Below the pieces are notes generated by a model that was given only the letters and a program-made list of their open reading frames with translations, was not told the DNA's origin and did not search any database. The position numbers and the translations under genes were made by a program. A DNA stretch of 63,760 nucleotides from Paraburkholderia aspalathi (GTDB lineage: Bacteria > Pseudomonadota > Gammaproteobacteria > Burkholderiales > Burkholderiaceae): contig NZ_FPBH01000043.1 of NCBI RefSeq assembly GCF_900116445.1, positions 1 through 63,760 of the forward strand. Reading direction: 5' to 3'. Positions 45,259 to 54,883 of this stretch are shown here, in pieces (the stretch's first letter is position 1; the number at the start of each line of letters is the position of its first letter).

Positions 45259-45345
45259 TTGACGTCCTTCCCGCTCTCAGCCTGCGGCTGCCGCGCAAGG
45301 CGCGGGAAGGACGGGGATTCCTACTTCCAGACGGCGGCGTCCGCA
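45259..45345 (-). repeat. IS605-type right-end hairpin, copy 3, with last tnpB codons
   Basis: On the minus strand the last tnpB codons (around GTAGGAATCCCCGTCC) are followed by GTCCTTCCCGC, inner stems, and GCGGGAAGGAC, an 11-bp perfect outer stem, then GTCAA. It matches copies 1 and 2 in order and length; base changes in the outer stem are compensated here. Confidence 0.7.
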
Positions 45346-45488
45346 TCTGTCGTCCGCCCAATGGGTAGCCACCGCTTCCGTGAAGTCCCGATGATCCGCT
45401 GTCTTGAAAGATTAATTGCTTCGCACAATTGATCTTCCCGCAAAAAACACGTCGACCTTAGTCGCACATGCCGCCACACCTCGCTCAC
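45346..45488. other. junk between element scraps
   Basis: No feature is supported. Confidence 0.3.
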
Positions 45489-45749
45489 TCATCCCATGCA
45501 CTCTAGCTCCGCTCTTAGGGAAAAAATCTCTGAAATAAAAACGAACTCAAGCTTTTTGGAAATTGGTTCCATCGCTACACAACCCGGTGAAATTTTACCC
45601 CCAGACAACAACTGTAAGGAAATGCTGATCCCGCCGTCCACATAACGGACAGACAGGTTGAGATTTTCAGATTGACGAGGAAATTTGACGACACCGGAGA
45701 TAAGTTTCGTCCGCATTCGGGCCTCACTTCCCACATTTTTCAAACACAT
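45489..45749 (-). CDS. possible small protein
   Basis: An 86-codon frame rich in beta-prone residues (LNLSVRYVDGGISISLQLLSG) and AT-richer than its flanks. There is no recognisable domain and the ribosome site is unclear. It could be a short host gene cut by the IS5 copy upstream or a chance frame. Confidence 0.25.
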   Translation of the reverse strand: MCLKNVGSEARMRTKLISGVVKFPRQSENLNLSVRYVDGGISISLQLLSGGKISPGCVAMEPISKKLEFVFISEIFSLRAELECMG

Positions 45750-45759
45750 GACGGATTGC

Positions 45760-46585
45760 TCCCGTGAGTTGACGGCAGGTGAGATTTCGCGATCACCAGG
45801 TTCGCCAGCGCGAACGGGCTGAATGACTGCGCCGCGTTCTCGGCCAACCCCTTGTAGCGGACCTTGCGGTGACGAAACAGATTCTTCACAACATGAAACG
45901 GATGCTCGATCCGCGCGCAGGTCTGCGCCTTGGTTCGCTCACCGCGGTCATCAGGTCCTTCAACGGACCTTCCCGCATCGTCTTGATCTTTCCGCGCTTG
46001 GCCGCCACGTGCCACTTCACCGGCTCGCGCTTCATTTCGTCACGTCTGTCCACGCCGATGTAGCCCGCATCGCCGAAGGCTTCTTGCTCATGCCCGTGCG
46101 GCAGGGCATAGGCCTGCGACACATCCGACACGTTGACCGCCGTGCCCACAGGCTGTGCACCGGGCCCGACTCGGCGTCGACTCCGGTGTGGGCTTTCGTC
46201 CCGACGTGCCACTCATCACCCTTCTTCGTCTGATGCATCTGCGGGTCTCGGCTCTTCTCAGCGTTCCTGGCCGACGGCGGGCCCTCGATGGTCGTCGCGT
46301 CGACCAGTGTGGCTCCTTCATCATCAGCCCACGCTCACACAGCGAGATGCCGATCTCGTCGAACAACCTTCGCGTCAGGTCATGCTCGACCAGCAAGCGA
46401 CGGAACTTCAACAGCCTGGTCGCATCCGAACGCGCGCCCGACAGCCGGATCGATGCCGGCGAAGGCCCGCATCGCAATGCTGTCGTACAGCCCGTCTTCC
46501 AGCCCCCTCCGTCCGACGACCCGTTACTGCTACAGGAAGTAGATCCGCAGCATCCGTTCCAGGCAGCCCAATCCGTCCAAGTTCG
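45760..46585 (-). pseudogene. IS5-family transposase, several frameshifts
   Basis: The pieces read in three frames: LERMLRIYF near the start, FDEIGISLCERGLMMKE, then MHQTKKGDEWHVGTKAHTGVD with the second Asp, DVSQAYALPHGHEQEAFGDAG, KWHVAAKRGKIKTMREGPLK, and RIEHPFHVVKNLFRHRKVRY with the Glu region. This is a standard IS5-type transposase with at least three frameshifts. Confidence 0.8.
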
Positions 46586-46590
46586 GTGTC

Positions 46591-46626
46591 TTGACACAGA
46601 ATTGAAATGAGGTAAATTATTATAAT
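46591..46626 (+). promoter_or_regulatory. candidate sigma-70 promoter for the LysR gene
   Basis: TTGACA at 46591-46596 is followed after 16 bases by TAAATT, and a further TATAAT lies at 46621. It sits at the old IS5 end, ~95 bp before the LysR start. Confidence 0.4.
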
Positions 46627-46716
46627 CCAGAATACAATTCGCTCTGGTGGAACAATCTGGAATCTGCCCTCTTCGATTTCTTCCTCGACGGCTAACGGTA
46701 GCCGATGTGAGACAAC

Positions 46717-47754
46717 ATGGACCGGCTTCAGGCAATGCAGGTTTTCACAAAAGTGGTCGAGATGAACAGCTTCTCCCGGGCAGCGGATGCGCTCAATCTG
46801 CCCCGTGCTTCTGCTACGACTATTATCAAGAAGCTCGAGGCGCATCTACAGGTTCATCTCATCCAGCGAACAACGCGACGCTTGAACCTGACTCCGGAAG
46901 GGGCAGAATACTATGAACGTTGCGTTTGCATTCTTGCTGAGATTGATGAAACGGAAGGCTCATTTGCAAAGACGGGAATGGGACCCCGAGGAAAACTTCG
47001 ATTGGATATGCCGGCGTCAATCGGCCGACTTATCGTGATACCACGCATCGGAGACTTTCGGAAGCGGTATCCGCACGTCGAACTCATGCTCGGCTTTGGT
47101 GACAGGCCCGTTGACCTGATCCAGGAAGCTGTGGATTGTGCGATTCGAGTCGGCGAGCTCCGGGACTCTGGACTGGTCGCTCGGAGGCTCGGCAACCTTC
47201 TAACACTAACTGCCGCCAGTCCCGGTTACATTCGCCGATATGGCGCGCCACAGGTTATTGAAGATCTTCATGAGCATATGGCCGTGCAGTATTTCTCGAA
47301 CAGCACCGGACGGAACACTCCGTTTAACTTCATGGCGGCAGGACATTCATCTGATGTCAAAATGAAGGGAACCCTGTCGGTGAATGACGCTGATGCCTAT
47401 GTAATGTGCGGTGTCGACGGCGAAGGCATCATTCAGAGTCCTAGGTTCATGCTCGCCCCGTATCTAAGCAGTGGGGAACTTGTCGAGGTGCTGCCAACGT
47501 GCAAACCTCGCTCTATGCCTATCGCAGCCGTCTACCCACGCAATCGCTACCTCGCGCCAAAAGTTCGCGCTTTCGTTGAATGGATAACGGTATTGTTCCA
47601 AGAGTGCCCATTGATGTCGGAAGTGGTGGACGTGAATGAACGCGGCTCGACGAGTCACCTTGTCAAAAGTGCCTACCCTGCTACGCACCGCACTCCCGGA
47701 GATTTTGGGTCAACGCCTCTGGAGGCGACGCCTGAAAACTATGACTGCGCCTAG
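46717..47754 (+). CDS. LysR-family transcriptional regulator
   Basis: This encodes 345 aa. The N-terminal helix-turn-helix is standard (MQVFTKVVEMNSFSRAADAL, ASATTIIKKLEAHL, TRRLNLTPEG). The effector domain has GKLRLDMPASIGRLIVIPRI and SGLVARRLGNLLTLTAASPGY, and the C-terminus is ~45 residues longer than usual. Next to it no obvious target gene remains: the left side is an IS5 relic, the right side intergenic. Confidence 0.85.
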   Translation: MDRLQAMQVFTKVVEMNSFSRAADALNLPRASATTIIKKLEAHLQVHLIQRTTRRLNLTPEGAEYYERCVCILAEIDETEGSFAKTGMGPRGKLRLDMPASIGRLIVIPRIGDFRKRYPHVELMLGFGDRPVDLIQEAVDCAIRVGELRDSGLVARRLGNLLTLTAASPGYIRRYGAPQVIEDLHEHMAVQYFSNSTGRNTPFNFMAAGHSSDVKMKGTLSVNDADAYVMCGVDGEGIIQSPRFMLAPYLSSGELVEVLPTCKPRSMPIAAVYPRNRYLAPKVRAFVEWITVLFQECPLMSEVVDVNERGSTSHLVKSAYPATHRTPGDFGSTPLEATPENYDCA

Positions 47755-48314
47755 CGTCGGAATGGCCGTTGCCAATATTCGGCGTGAAGCGAGTCCGATT
47801 GGCAACTGACCCAGTTTTCCGATCTGCCGCTCGTAGAGCCGTCGTTCAGAAACTCTTAGAACATGTAGCTGCTAGTCGCATTCAATCCTACGCGGTAAAG
47901 CCTTCCACGCTTCGCGTCCCCGGCCGCACTGCGAAATTCTTCGAAAACTCTGGGAATCTTATCCGTCTCCAAGGTCCGCGGGACAACATTTGGCTTTGAC
48001 GACCAAATCAGACTGGAGTGCTGTCGGGGGCTATGTCACTAGTAAGGACAGCGCGCGGCCGAACACGGAAGACGGCGCCGCGAACAGGCAGCCGCACCCC
48101 GGTAGACTGAGCGCCCACTGAAGCCCTCGGTCGGCAGTAGTGGGCGACCGCGGTGACGCAGGACAATGAACTCACAGCCTCCTGTCAACAGAGAGACGCG
48201 CCCAGCATCGACCTGAACAGACTGGCCGTACATCTCGATCCGCGTCAACAGTACCCACCGGGCGCGACTGTGTGTCGAACAGCTCCTTAGCTCGAAGCGG
48301 CAGATTCCGCATGG
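47755..48314. other. intergenic, no gene seen
   Basis: No supported gene. The right part may hold lost sequence of the kinase remnant. Confidence 0.35.
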
Positions 48315-49255
48315 AAAGGACAATTACCTCATCATGAGTACGGCCTGGTGTCGCAGCGGGATGTGAACAGACACTGGGGTTCCGTTGCCAGGCTCGATGT
48401 CAATCACCAGCAAAATCGCACGAGTCACCGTTGCGTGCCGCCGCTTGATCGAAGCCGCAGGCGTCGTCCCTGCCGTGCAGCTCGCGCGCCGTTGCGGTGC
48501 ATTCCAGCGTCATTGCGGCGTTTCGCGCAACATTGGTCAGCGAGGCCTGAACGATGCGAAAGACCGTGGTCGCATACGCATTTGACAAAACAGGCTCGCT
48601 GCCCTTGTTGCGAAACTGGCAGGGAATACATTTGGTCGACTAAAATCCTCGACCAACCAGTCCAGCGCGGCGGCCTGCGGTTCGCTCGCGGCGTCGCGCA
48701 GCATTGAGACTTCCCATTCCCTCAGTTCGCGCATCTCATCGGCTTTTCTCGTCGCTTCCCGGTCACCGGCAAGCCGGATCCTGCACAATGAAACGTCTAT
48801 CTTCAGCGCGGCAAACAGTTGGCCGGGTTCGTCGCGAACTTCCATCGCGATCAGTTTTCTCTCCTCTTCGCGAATCGCCACCATGTAGCCCGACAACCTG
48901 CGCAACTGTTGACGAGACTCGAGCAGATCCTGCACGAGACGCTTGAGCTCTGGAATGTCGCTCCGGTCGATGCGAATCGCGGCCCCATCATCGTAGGCGA
49001 CGAAACGGGCCGTCGTCATTGTCCAGAGTATGGAATCGGTCCGCCGCTGAAATCGAACTTCCCCCCTCTGGAAGCTCTTCTCATTTCGCGAGTGTCGCAG
49101 CAATCTCTGGCATTCGGCCGGGTCCACGATGCTGGTGATCGCGTCCTGGCGCGCGTCGAGACCGAACATCTTGCGCCCCGGTTTGTTCGTGTCGAGAATT
49201 CGTCCGCCAATCTCCTGCGTGGGCCGCCGGCCTACCTGTCCGCGCTGAACACGGA
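48315..49255 (-). pseudogene. decayed PAS-type sensor histidine kinase (NarL/UhpB class)
   Basis: A PAS-like part (GRILDTNKPGRKMFGLDARQ) leads to the HisKA_3 helix REEERKLIAMEVRDEPGQLF, where the phospho-accepting His (normally IHDELGQ) has become Arg. ALDWLVEDFSR follows; frames then shift before the ATPase part, seen as AYATTVFRIVQASLTNVARN and RDDACGFDQAAARNGDS. The loss of the His and the frameshifts show it is dead. Confidence 0.8.
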
Positions 49256-49257
49256 CA

Positions 49258-49512
49258 TCATTCGCAGTGCAGAAGTAAGCCGAGCAGTGCGATCTCGTCA
49301 CTGGGCAGAACTTCATGGTGGTGCTCTCCAAGTTCACGAAGTGACTGCACCAGTCGTCTGACCAGAGATGGATCATCCCCAGCCAAGGGCCAGCCGTACA
49401 TGAGATATGCCAGAGCGAGGGCGTTGCGTTGCGCACACCATCGATCAAACAGCGTCAGGCATATCTGCTCTACGAACGCCAATCGCTGACTCCTCGCGTC
49501 CTGAGGTGGCAT
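49258..49512 (-). CDS. small helical protein near the chemoreceptor
   Basis: The frame is open to 49683; ATG 49512 gives 84 aa starting MPPQDARSQRLAF. It is helical, with YLMYGWPLAGDDPSLVRRL and SLRELGEHHHEVLPSDEIALL. I recall similar short proteins beside chemotaxis or regulatory genes in Burkholderia but cannot name a function. The gene precedes the dead kinase on the same strand. Confidence 0.5.
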   Translation of the reverse strand: MPPQDARSQRLAFVEQICLTLFDRWCAQRNALALAYLMYGWPLAGDDPSLVRRLVQSLRELGEHHHEVLPSDEIALLGLLLHCE

Positions 49513-49745
49513 TCCAGTCGCAGGTTCAGACTGACGATGCGGCTCGTCGCGAACTGGCAGAACCACAGGAAATCGGTCGGTCTTCGTTTGCATGCCAGAT
49601 AGCGGGTAGCGGGTGTGTGGTGGAACGGCATCTGCGTAGCGGCGGACGTGGCTGCGACCGGTATGACCGCACGGCTGCCCCAATCTTCATTACTCCAGCC
49701 CGCGCCAGCGGGACCTGCAGGCGGGGCAAACCTGCGCGTGTTCGG

Positions 49746-50042
49746 CTACTGACGGGCGGCTGACTCCTGACCCAGTGCAGCCAGGATGGAATTGGTGATT
49801 TGGAGGAGTGCCGAATGATATTCGGCCGATAACGCCACATCGTCCATCAACGACATGGCATCTTCGATGCCATGTCGAAATGACCGGATGACCTCGCCTC
49901 GCTGCAAGGTCGTCAGTTGTGGCAAGGCTGCATCAAAAAACTTCCCCAGCACCATAGCCCGCGCCCCAAGCATGCCAATGGTCTTTGTGTTGGCCGTCAC
50001 GAGCCTGCTCATGTGGTTCAGCGTCTCCATAGAATTGTCCAA
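49746..50042 (-). CDS. small helical protein downstream of the chemoreceptor
   Basis: This encodes 98 aa, all helical, opening with MDNSMETLNHMSRLVTANTK and containing RSFRHGIEDAMSLMDDVAL. It starts 13 bp after the MCP stop, so it is likely cotranscribed. No motif names a function; a role with the receptor is inferred only from position. Confidence 0.6.
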   Translation of the reverse strand: MDNSMETLNHMSRLVTANTKTIGMLGARAMVLGKFFDAALPQLTTLQRGEVIRSFRHGIEDAMSLMDDVALSAEYHSALLQITNSILAALGQESAARQ

Positions 50043-50054
50043 TTTTCAGCCCTC

Positions 50055-51770
50055 TCAGAATGCCTGCCAGTCTACTGCGGTGGCATCCGGCGCGACCACG
50101 GTGCTCCTGGCTGCGGTACTGAGTGGCGTCATTTTGGCCGTCGCTGTACGTGAAGGCGCGCGAACTGCCGGTGCCGGTCGATTTGGTTCACTCTGCGGGA
50201 TGACCACCCGGGATGCGGATGGTCCCGTATCAGCGATCCTGAAGATGGCCACCGCGTCACGCAGCCCCTGAGCCTGCTGGGCCATTGACTGAGCCGCCGC
50301 AGCAGCCTCTTCAACCAGGGCGGCATTCTGCTGGGTCACCTGATCCATCTGGCTGACCGCCTGGTTCACCTGCTCAATGCCGGAGCTCTGTTCTTCCGAG
50401 GCCGACGAGATTTCGCCCACGATGTCGGTCACACGCTGTACCGACTGAACAATTTCGTTAATCGTACTACCGGCTTCCTCAACGAGCTTCGATCCGGCGT
50501 TCACCCGACTCACCGACTCGTTGATCAGATCCTTGATTTCCTTAGCCGCAGTGGCGCTACGCTGGGCAAGCGTGCGGACCTCGCCGGCCACGACGGCAAA
50601 CCCCCGCCCCTGCTCCCCGGCACGCGCCGCCTCGACCGCAGCGTTGAGTGCGAGAATGTTGGTCTGGAAGGCAATACCCTCGATCACGCTGATAATCTCG
50701 GACATTTTGGCTGAGCCGCCAGATATCCCCTGCATCGTCTCGACGACACGGCCGACCACCTCACCGCCCCGACGCGCGTTTTCCGACGCGGTGTTAGCCA
50801 GCGTGGTTGCCTGCCTTGCGTTGTCCGTGTTATGGCGGACCGTGCTGGTCAGCTCTTCCATGCTTGAGGCTGTTTCCTCGAGTGACGTCGCCTGCTCTTC
50901 CGTGCGTTGAGACAGATCGGTGTTGCCTTGCGCTATCTGCTGGGATGCTACGCTGACCGAACCAGCCGAGCGTCGGACTTCGCCGATGACCTCTGCCACA
51001 CGCCCCAGCAAGGCATTGAAAGCGGCGGCGGTATGACCGATTTCGTCCATGCGTTCGACTGGGGCTGCGTTGGTCAGGTCCAACGATTGACTCACATGCT
51101 GCAACGTCTGCTGGATGCGGTTCAGCCCCGCGGTGATTAAGCGGTAAAGCTGGATGCCCGAACCGCCGCTCACCACCAGGGCGGCGAGAATACTACTAAT
51201 CAGCAGCCAGAAGGCCTGCGAATAGGCTACATTATTCTCATCCCGCACCCCCTGGCTGAGCTTGTTGTTGTACTCCACGTGGTGCATGAGGGTCTCTTTC
51301 AGTGCATTACTCGCGCTGCTCAATGCGCCACCGTCGAGCAGGATGGGCTTCGCGCCCTCCACATCTCCCGCGCGAGATTTATCAAGGAAATTTTGTCGTG
51401 CGGACCGATAGGTGGCCATGGCCGCCTTGTCCGCCGCCAGAAGTTTCCGGTCGTTGTCATCCGAGATATCGTCCCGTTCGTAAGTCGCGATATGACCGTC
51501 GAAGCTGCTATCGAGAGCGGCCATCGCTTGCTCTATTGAACTCTTGAGAGCGCTGTCTGCGGTGAGGAGATGTCGATAACTGAGCTGCGTGAGATTGCTG
51601 GCATCACCCCTGGCGCCGATAAGCTCCTCGATGCTGGGAATAATATTGACCTGTACGTATTCGAAGCGCTGTTGTGCCTGGTTGAGCCTCCAGAGACCGT
51701 TCAGCCCCACCAAAATCAAGGCGAGAAAGGCTATGGTCAACGTAAGGATCAAACGCCTGGAAATCGTCAT
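50055..51770 (-). CDS. methyl-accepting chemotaxis protein
   Basis: This encodes 571 aa. TM1 at ~8-28 (LTLTIAFLALILVGLNGLW), a four-helix-bundle periplasmic sensor to ~190, TM2 at ~190-210, HAMP to ~270, then the methylation and signalling helices. The conserved hairpin tip is present (IEGIAFQTNILALNAAVEAAR). It ends with an Ala/Pro-rich tail and lacks a clear CheR-binding pentapeptide. It should sense a small ligand in the periplasm and signal to CheA/CheW; those genes are elsewhere. Confidence 0.95.
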   Translation of the reverse strand: MTISRRLILTLTIAFLALILVGLNGLWRLNQAQQRFEYVQVNIIPSIEELIGARGDASNLTQLSYRHLLTADSALKSSIEQAMAALDSSFDGHIATYERDDISDDNDRKLLAADKAAMATYRSARQNFLDKSRAGDVEGAKPILLDGGALSSASNALKETLMHHVEYNNKLSQGVRDENNVAYSQAFWLLISSILAALVVSGGSGIQLYRLITAGLNRIQQTLQHVSQSLDLTNAAPVERMDEIGHTAAAFNALLGRVAEVIGEVRRSAGSVSVASQQIAQGNTDLSQRTEEQATSLEETASSMEELTSTVRHNTDNARQATTLANTASENARRGGEVVGRVVETMQGISGGSAKMSEIISVIEGIAFQTNILALNAAVEAARAGEQGRGFAVVAGEVRTLAQRSATAAKEIKDLINESVSRVNAGSKLVEEAGSTINEIVQSVQRVTDIVGEISSASEEQSSGIEQVNQAVSQMDQVTQQNAALVEEAAAAAQSMAQQAQGLRDAVAIFRIADTGPSASRVVIPQSEPNRPAPAVRAPSRTATAKMTPLSTAARSTVVAPDATAVDWQAF

Positions 51771-52312
51771 GATATGTCCGCGAGTCTAAGAGAGATGCGC
51801 CGGTTTGCAGTTGTCGGTATACGTCGCAAGCATGGCGCTCCTGTCGGCGATGCTGACTGGTGCCATCTCCGGATTCATCGACGCGGCAAAGTGGGTATGC
51901 GAACATTCAGTGCCGTCACCCTGACAGACATCCAACCTGAACATTGGAACGGAAGCTTTCAGATCGTTTGCCTATGACTGAAGCGAACTGGCAGCGACCA
52001 CCGCCCTTACGACCAGCGCGACGTTCCGCTTTGTGACTTCCAGGCCGTGAGCGTTCGTCCGACTGTCGACGACGCCGTCGCTCACATGTCGTCATGTTTC
52101 ACTTGCACCCCGTTTGCTTGATGTTATCGGTGCAGCACTCGCACGCATAACACTGAACCAACTTGCAATGACACGGCCAGAGTGTGTCACGTGCTCGCAC
52201 CCAGATAAATCGCAGAATAAGAAAACACCATTCGGTTCAAAAAAATAATCGGATTGGATATTTTTGTGACACCGCAAGGGAGAAGGAATCGCCTGCTAGA
52301 TGCACGACCATG
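51771..52312. other. intergenic, MCP promoter region
   Basis: No gene is supported. An AT-rich part at 52205-52270 has no obvious partner gene. Confidence 0.35.
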
Positions 52313-52523
52313 ATCTTGCAGAATCGATAGTTCTTTGATGCGAAACTGCCGCTGACCTGGACAAGAAGGATGTCTATAACAGTTACGATCGTAGGCTCGA
52401 CACGTTCCGGCAATTCCTCATGGAAGCTGGAACGAGTAAGCCGGTTGTTCTGGTAGCCGACGCCTTGACGCAGTCAGCCACGTCTCTCTGCCGTCGTTAG
52501 GCACGGTGTTTCGCGTGTCGTCG
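52313..52523 (+). pseudogene. coding scrap of unknown kind
   Basis: A frame reads DLDKKDVYNSYDRRLDTFRQ and ADALTQSAT and then meets a stop. Codon use looks real, but I recognise no family. It lies just before the CBS-GGDEF fragment and may be part of the same lost region. Confidence 0.35.
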
Positions 52524-52740
52524 TAGGGGTAACAGGGGCAACGCCGACCTGCTCGAGCTGTTCAACGGCTTGCCCGATCTGCATGCGGTCGCCGTCGTCG
52601 AAAACGACAAACCGGAGGCGCCAATCAACCGACGCAGTTCATCGACCATTACGCCCTGCCGTATCACCGCGAACTGTTCAGCAAGCGGTCTTCTGCGCAA
52701 CAACTCAAAAGGGACGCCCTGGGGACAAGAGCGTCTCGTC
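52524..52740 (+). pseudogene. N-terminal CBS part of a CBS-GGDEF protein
   Basis: NADLLELFNGLPDLHAVAVV and, after a 1-base shift near 52628, NRTQFIDHYALPYHRELFSK match the segment that comes just before the piece present at 31147-31960 in proteins of this kind. It is frame-disrupted and ends in unrelated sequence. Confidence 0.6.
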
Positions 52741-53080
52741 GAGGCGCGGTGGCGGGATGGGCCTCTAAAGACATTGCGAGGATCAGAAAGTCGAACGCGC
52801 TTCCCGCGGAAACGCGGTGTACAGGCGCGCTGACATGACTTGCGTTTCTTCGACGATGCGCCGCGGCATCGAGAACTCTTGACCCGCCACCAGCGGTCGG
52901 CCCCCCGCATTGGTCCGCTCGAACAGTTCGACGCTGCGGCGATATTCGAGGTCTAGCGTTGGCGGCTAAGCGTGGACCGCCGAATATCAAGCTCGTCGTC
53001 CGCTTGGCCAAGACTTCGATGCCACGACGCAACGATCGTCCAATGGAGATGCCGAAGCTCCTCGCTCACGCGGTGCAGTA

Positions 53081-53731
53081 TTACGAAAGAAGCTTACCGA
53101 ATATAAGGCTCTTAAACTCCATTAGTGGCGCGTCGCTCTTTTCGGCGCGCATCCGCAAGAGGGTACCTTCCCAGCTATTCAATATGAAACCAGCCAAAGA
53201 CGCTGCGGGAAATTGACTGCCTATCGCCCCCTCTTCCTGCGCTTGCGCAATGCATTTCTCAAGCGCCTTGCTCCAGGTTCTGAAATGCGTGGTCAAACTT
53301 CCCCGTATCAGCGCACTGTGGTCCGCCGCCTCGGCGCTGAAATTGCCAAGTACGCAGCCGCGGGTATAGCCAGACGCCCGGAACGCCTCGATCCGGTTGT
53401 CGAAGTAAGCCTCCAAGCGCGCTAGCGGCGCGAGCTCCAGTTTGCGCAAGAAATCGTGCAGCTTGCCCAGTGCACGATCGGAATATGCATCGATCACTTC
53501 GGCTCCGAACGCCTCCTTGCTGGAGAAATGATTATAAAAGGAGCCCTTGGGGACGTCGGCGCCCTCGACGATGCTCTGAATCCCCGTGGCAGCATATCCC
53601 TCAGCGTGAATCTTCTGCAGTCCCGCCTGGATAAGATTGTGCCGGGTATCGGGCCTGGGCTTCGGGCCCCTTCGGTTGGCTGGGAGAGACGTCACTTCAA
53701 ACCCCTTGACTAATGAAAGATGACCGGTCAT
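53081..53731 (-). CDS. TetR-family transcriptional regulator
   Basis: This encodes 216 aa. The DNA-binding part reads RHNLIQAGLQKIHAEGYAATG, IQSIVEGADVPKGSFYNHFSSKEAF. The C-terminal half has TRGCVLGNFSAEAADHS and HFRTWSKALEKCI, as in the YxaF/AcuR-like group that responds to small electrophiles or aromatic compounds. Its ATG lies inside the first palindrome of the operator region, so it should repress itself and the divergent hydrolase genes. The real start might be a later codon if the leader is untranslated. Confidence 0.85.
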   Translation of the reverse strand: MTGHLSLVKGFEVTSLPANRRGPKPRPDTRHNLIQAGLQKIHAEGYAATGIQSIVEGADVPKGSFYNHFSSKEAFGAEVIDAYSDRALGKLHDFLRKLELAPLARLEAYFDNRIEAFRASGYTRGCVLGNFSAEAADHSALIRGSLTTHFRTWSKALEKCIAQAQEEGAIGSQFPAASLAGFILNSWEGTLLRMRAEKSDAPLMEFKSLIFGKLLS

Positions 53732-53769
53732 ATTTAAGACGACCGGTCATACGACAATTCAATTGTCGT
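53720..53769. promoter_or_regulatory. TetR operators: two GACCGGTC sites plus a second palindrome
   Basis: ATGACCGGTCAT (53720-53731) is a perfect 12-bp palindrome; GACCGGTCAT recurs at 53741-53750, centre-to-centre 19 bp away. Next to them ACGACAATT-C-AATTGTCGT (53751-53769) is a perfect 19-bp palindrome of different sequence. The first pair fits binding by the adjacent TetR; the other may bind a second regulator. Confidence 0.75.
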
Positions 53770-53903
53770 TGTTTTGGGGGCGCACGTCAAGAAAGCGTCT
53801 TGTAGGGCCCGTTTCAGCGGGGCCCGCGCCTAAAAGCGCGTCTACATCCGGATCGATGGACTTTGCGCCCAATGACAACACATGTTTTGCAAGGAAAACC
53901 AAA

Positions 53904-54818
53904 GTGATTTCAAAGCTTAATGTGAAAGTCCCCGCAGAAGGCGGAATTGAGCTCGGAGCGTGGCTATTCCTGCCCAATGGGGATGGCCCCCACCCCGCGA
54001 TCACCATGGCCCATGGCTTTGCGGGAGTCAAGGAACAAGGCCTTGAGCGGTTCGCCCAAGCATTTGCCGCGGCGGGTTTCGTCGTGCTTGTTCACGATCA
54101 TCGCAATTTCGGGGCGAGCGGTGGCGCGCTCCGCGGAGACGTCGATCCATGGGTGCAAATCAGAGATTGGCGTCGCGCAATCTCCTATCTTGAGACCCGC
54201 CCGGAGGTTGATCGGGAACGAATTGGTCTGTGGGGCACGAGCTATGCCGGCGGACATGCTCTCGTGCTTGGCGCCACCGACCGACGCCTGCGCTGCGTCG
54301 TTTCACAGGTTCCAACGATCAGCGGTTACGAGCAGGGATTGCGGCGGGTTTCACCTGACGCCTCGCCCGCCTTGGAGCATGCTTTCAACGAGGATGAGAG
54401 AGCACAGTTGCGCGGAGAACCACCGCGCCGACAGGCGGTTGTAAGCGCCGACCCCTCTGTTGCTGCCGCCTACCGCTCCCAGGACGCGGTCAATTTCTAT
54501 CTCCAGCCTGTTCCGACTGGCGTCTGGGAAAACAACTTCACCATTCGCTCGACGCGGGGTGCGCGTATGTACGAACCCGGTAACTGGATTACGCGCGTTT
54601 CGCCAACACCGTTGCTGCTGGTCGTCGCGCGCGATGACAGGCTGACGGTCACCGACCTGGCGCTTGCGGCTTACGAGCGTGCGCTGGAACCGAAACGGCT
54701 CGCCCTGATACCAGGCGGGCACTTCGATCCTTATCTCGGCCAGTTTCCACTGGCGGAAGCTGCCGCAACCGAATGGTTTCGCGAGCACCTGCTCAATCCG
54801 AACGCGAGCCGGCCGTAG
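53904..54818 (+). CDS. alpha/beta hydrolase
   Basis: The frame is open to 53763, but GTG 53904 has AAGGA at ideal distance and starts the domain, giving 304 aa. The nucleophile elbow is GTSYAGG, with the oxyanion strand MAHGFAGVKEQ before it, Asp in ARDDRLT and His in GGHFDPY. This is a DLH/YcjY-type esterase or peptidase. It lies divergent from the TetR gene across the operators and before the MBL hydrolase, so the two enzymes should be induced together by a compound the TetR protein detects. Confidence 0.8.
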   Translation: MISKLNVKVPAEGGIELGAWLFLPNGDGPHPAITMAHGFAGVKEQGLERFAQAFAAAGFVVLVHDHRNFGASGGALRGDVDPWVQIRDWRRAISYLETRPEVDRERIGLWGTSYAGGHALVLGATDRRLRCVVSQVPTISGYEQGLRRVSPDASPALEHAFNEDERAQLRGEPPRRQAVVSADPSVAAAYRSQDAVNFYLQPVPTGVWENNFTIRSTRGARMYEPGNWITRVSPTPLLLVVARDDRLTVTDLALAAYERALEPKRLALIPGGHFDPYLGQFPLAEAAATEWFREHLLNPNASRP

Positions 54819-54883
54819 TGCGCATTGAGGCCCGCTACTCTTTCGCCGCGGCCAATTGAGACTCTCTCACAACAGCAAGAGGT

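Noticed and set aside
53081..53731. Assignment of the TetR protein to a named regulator
   Set aside because: The fold is clear, but ligand-domain similarity to the YxaF/AcuR-like group is only from memory, so no symbol is given.
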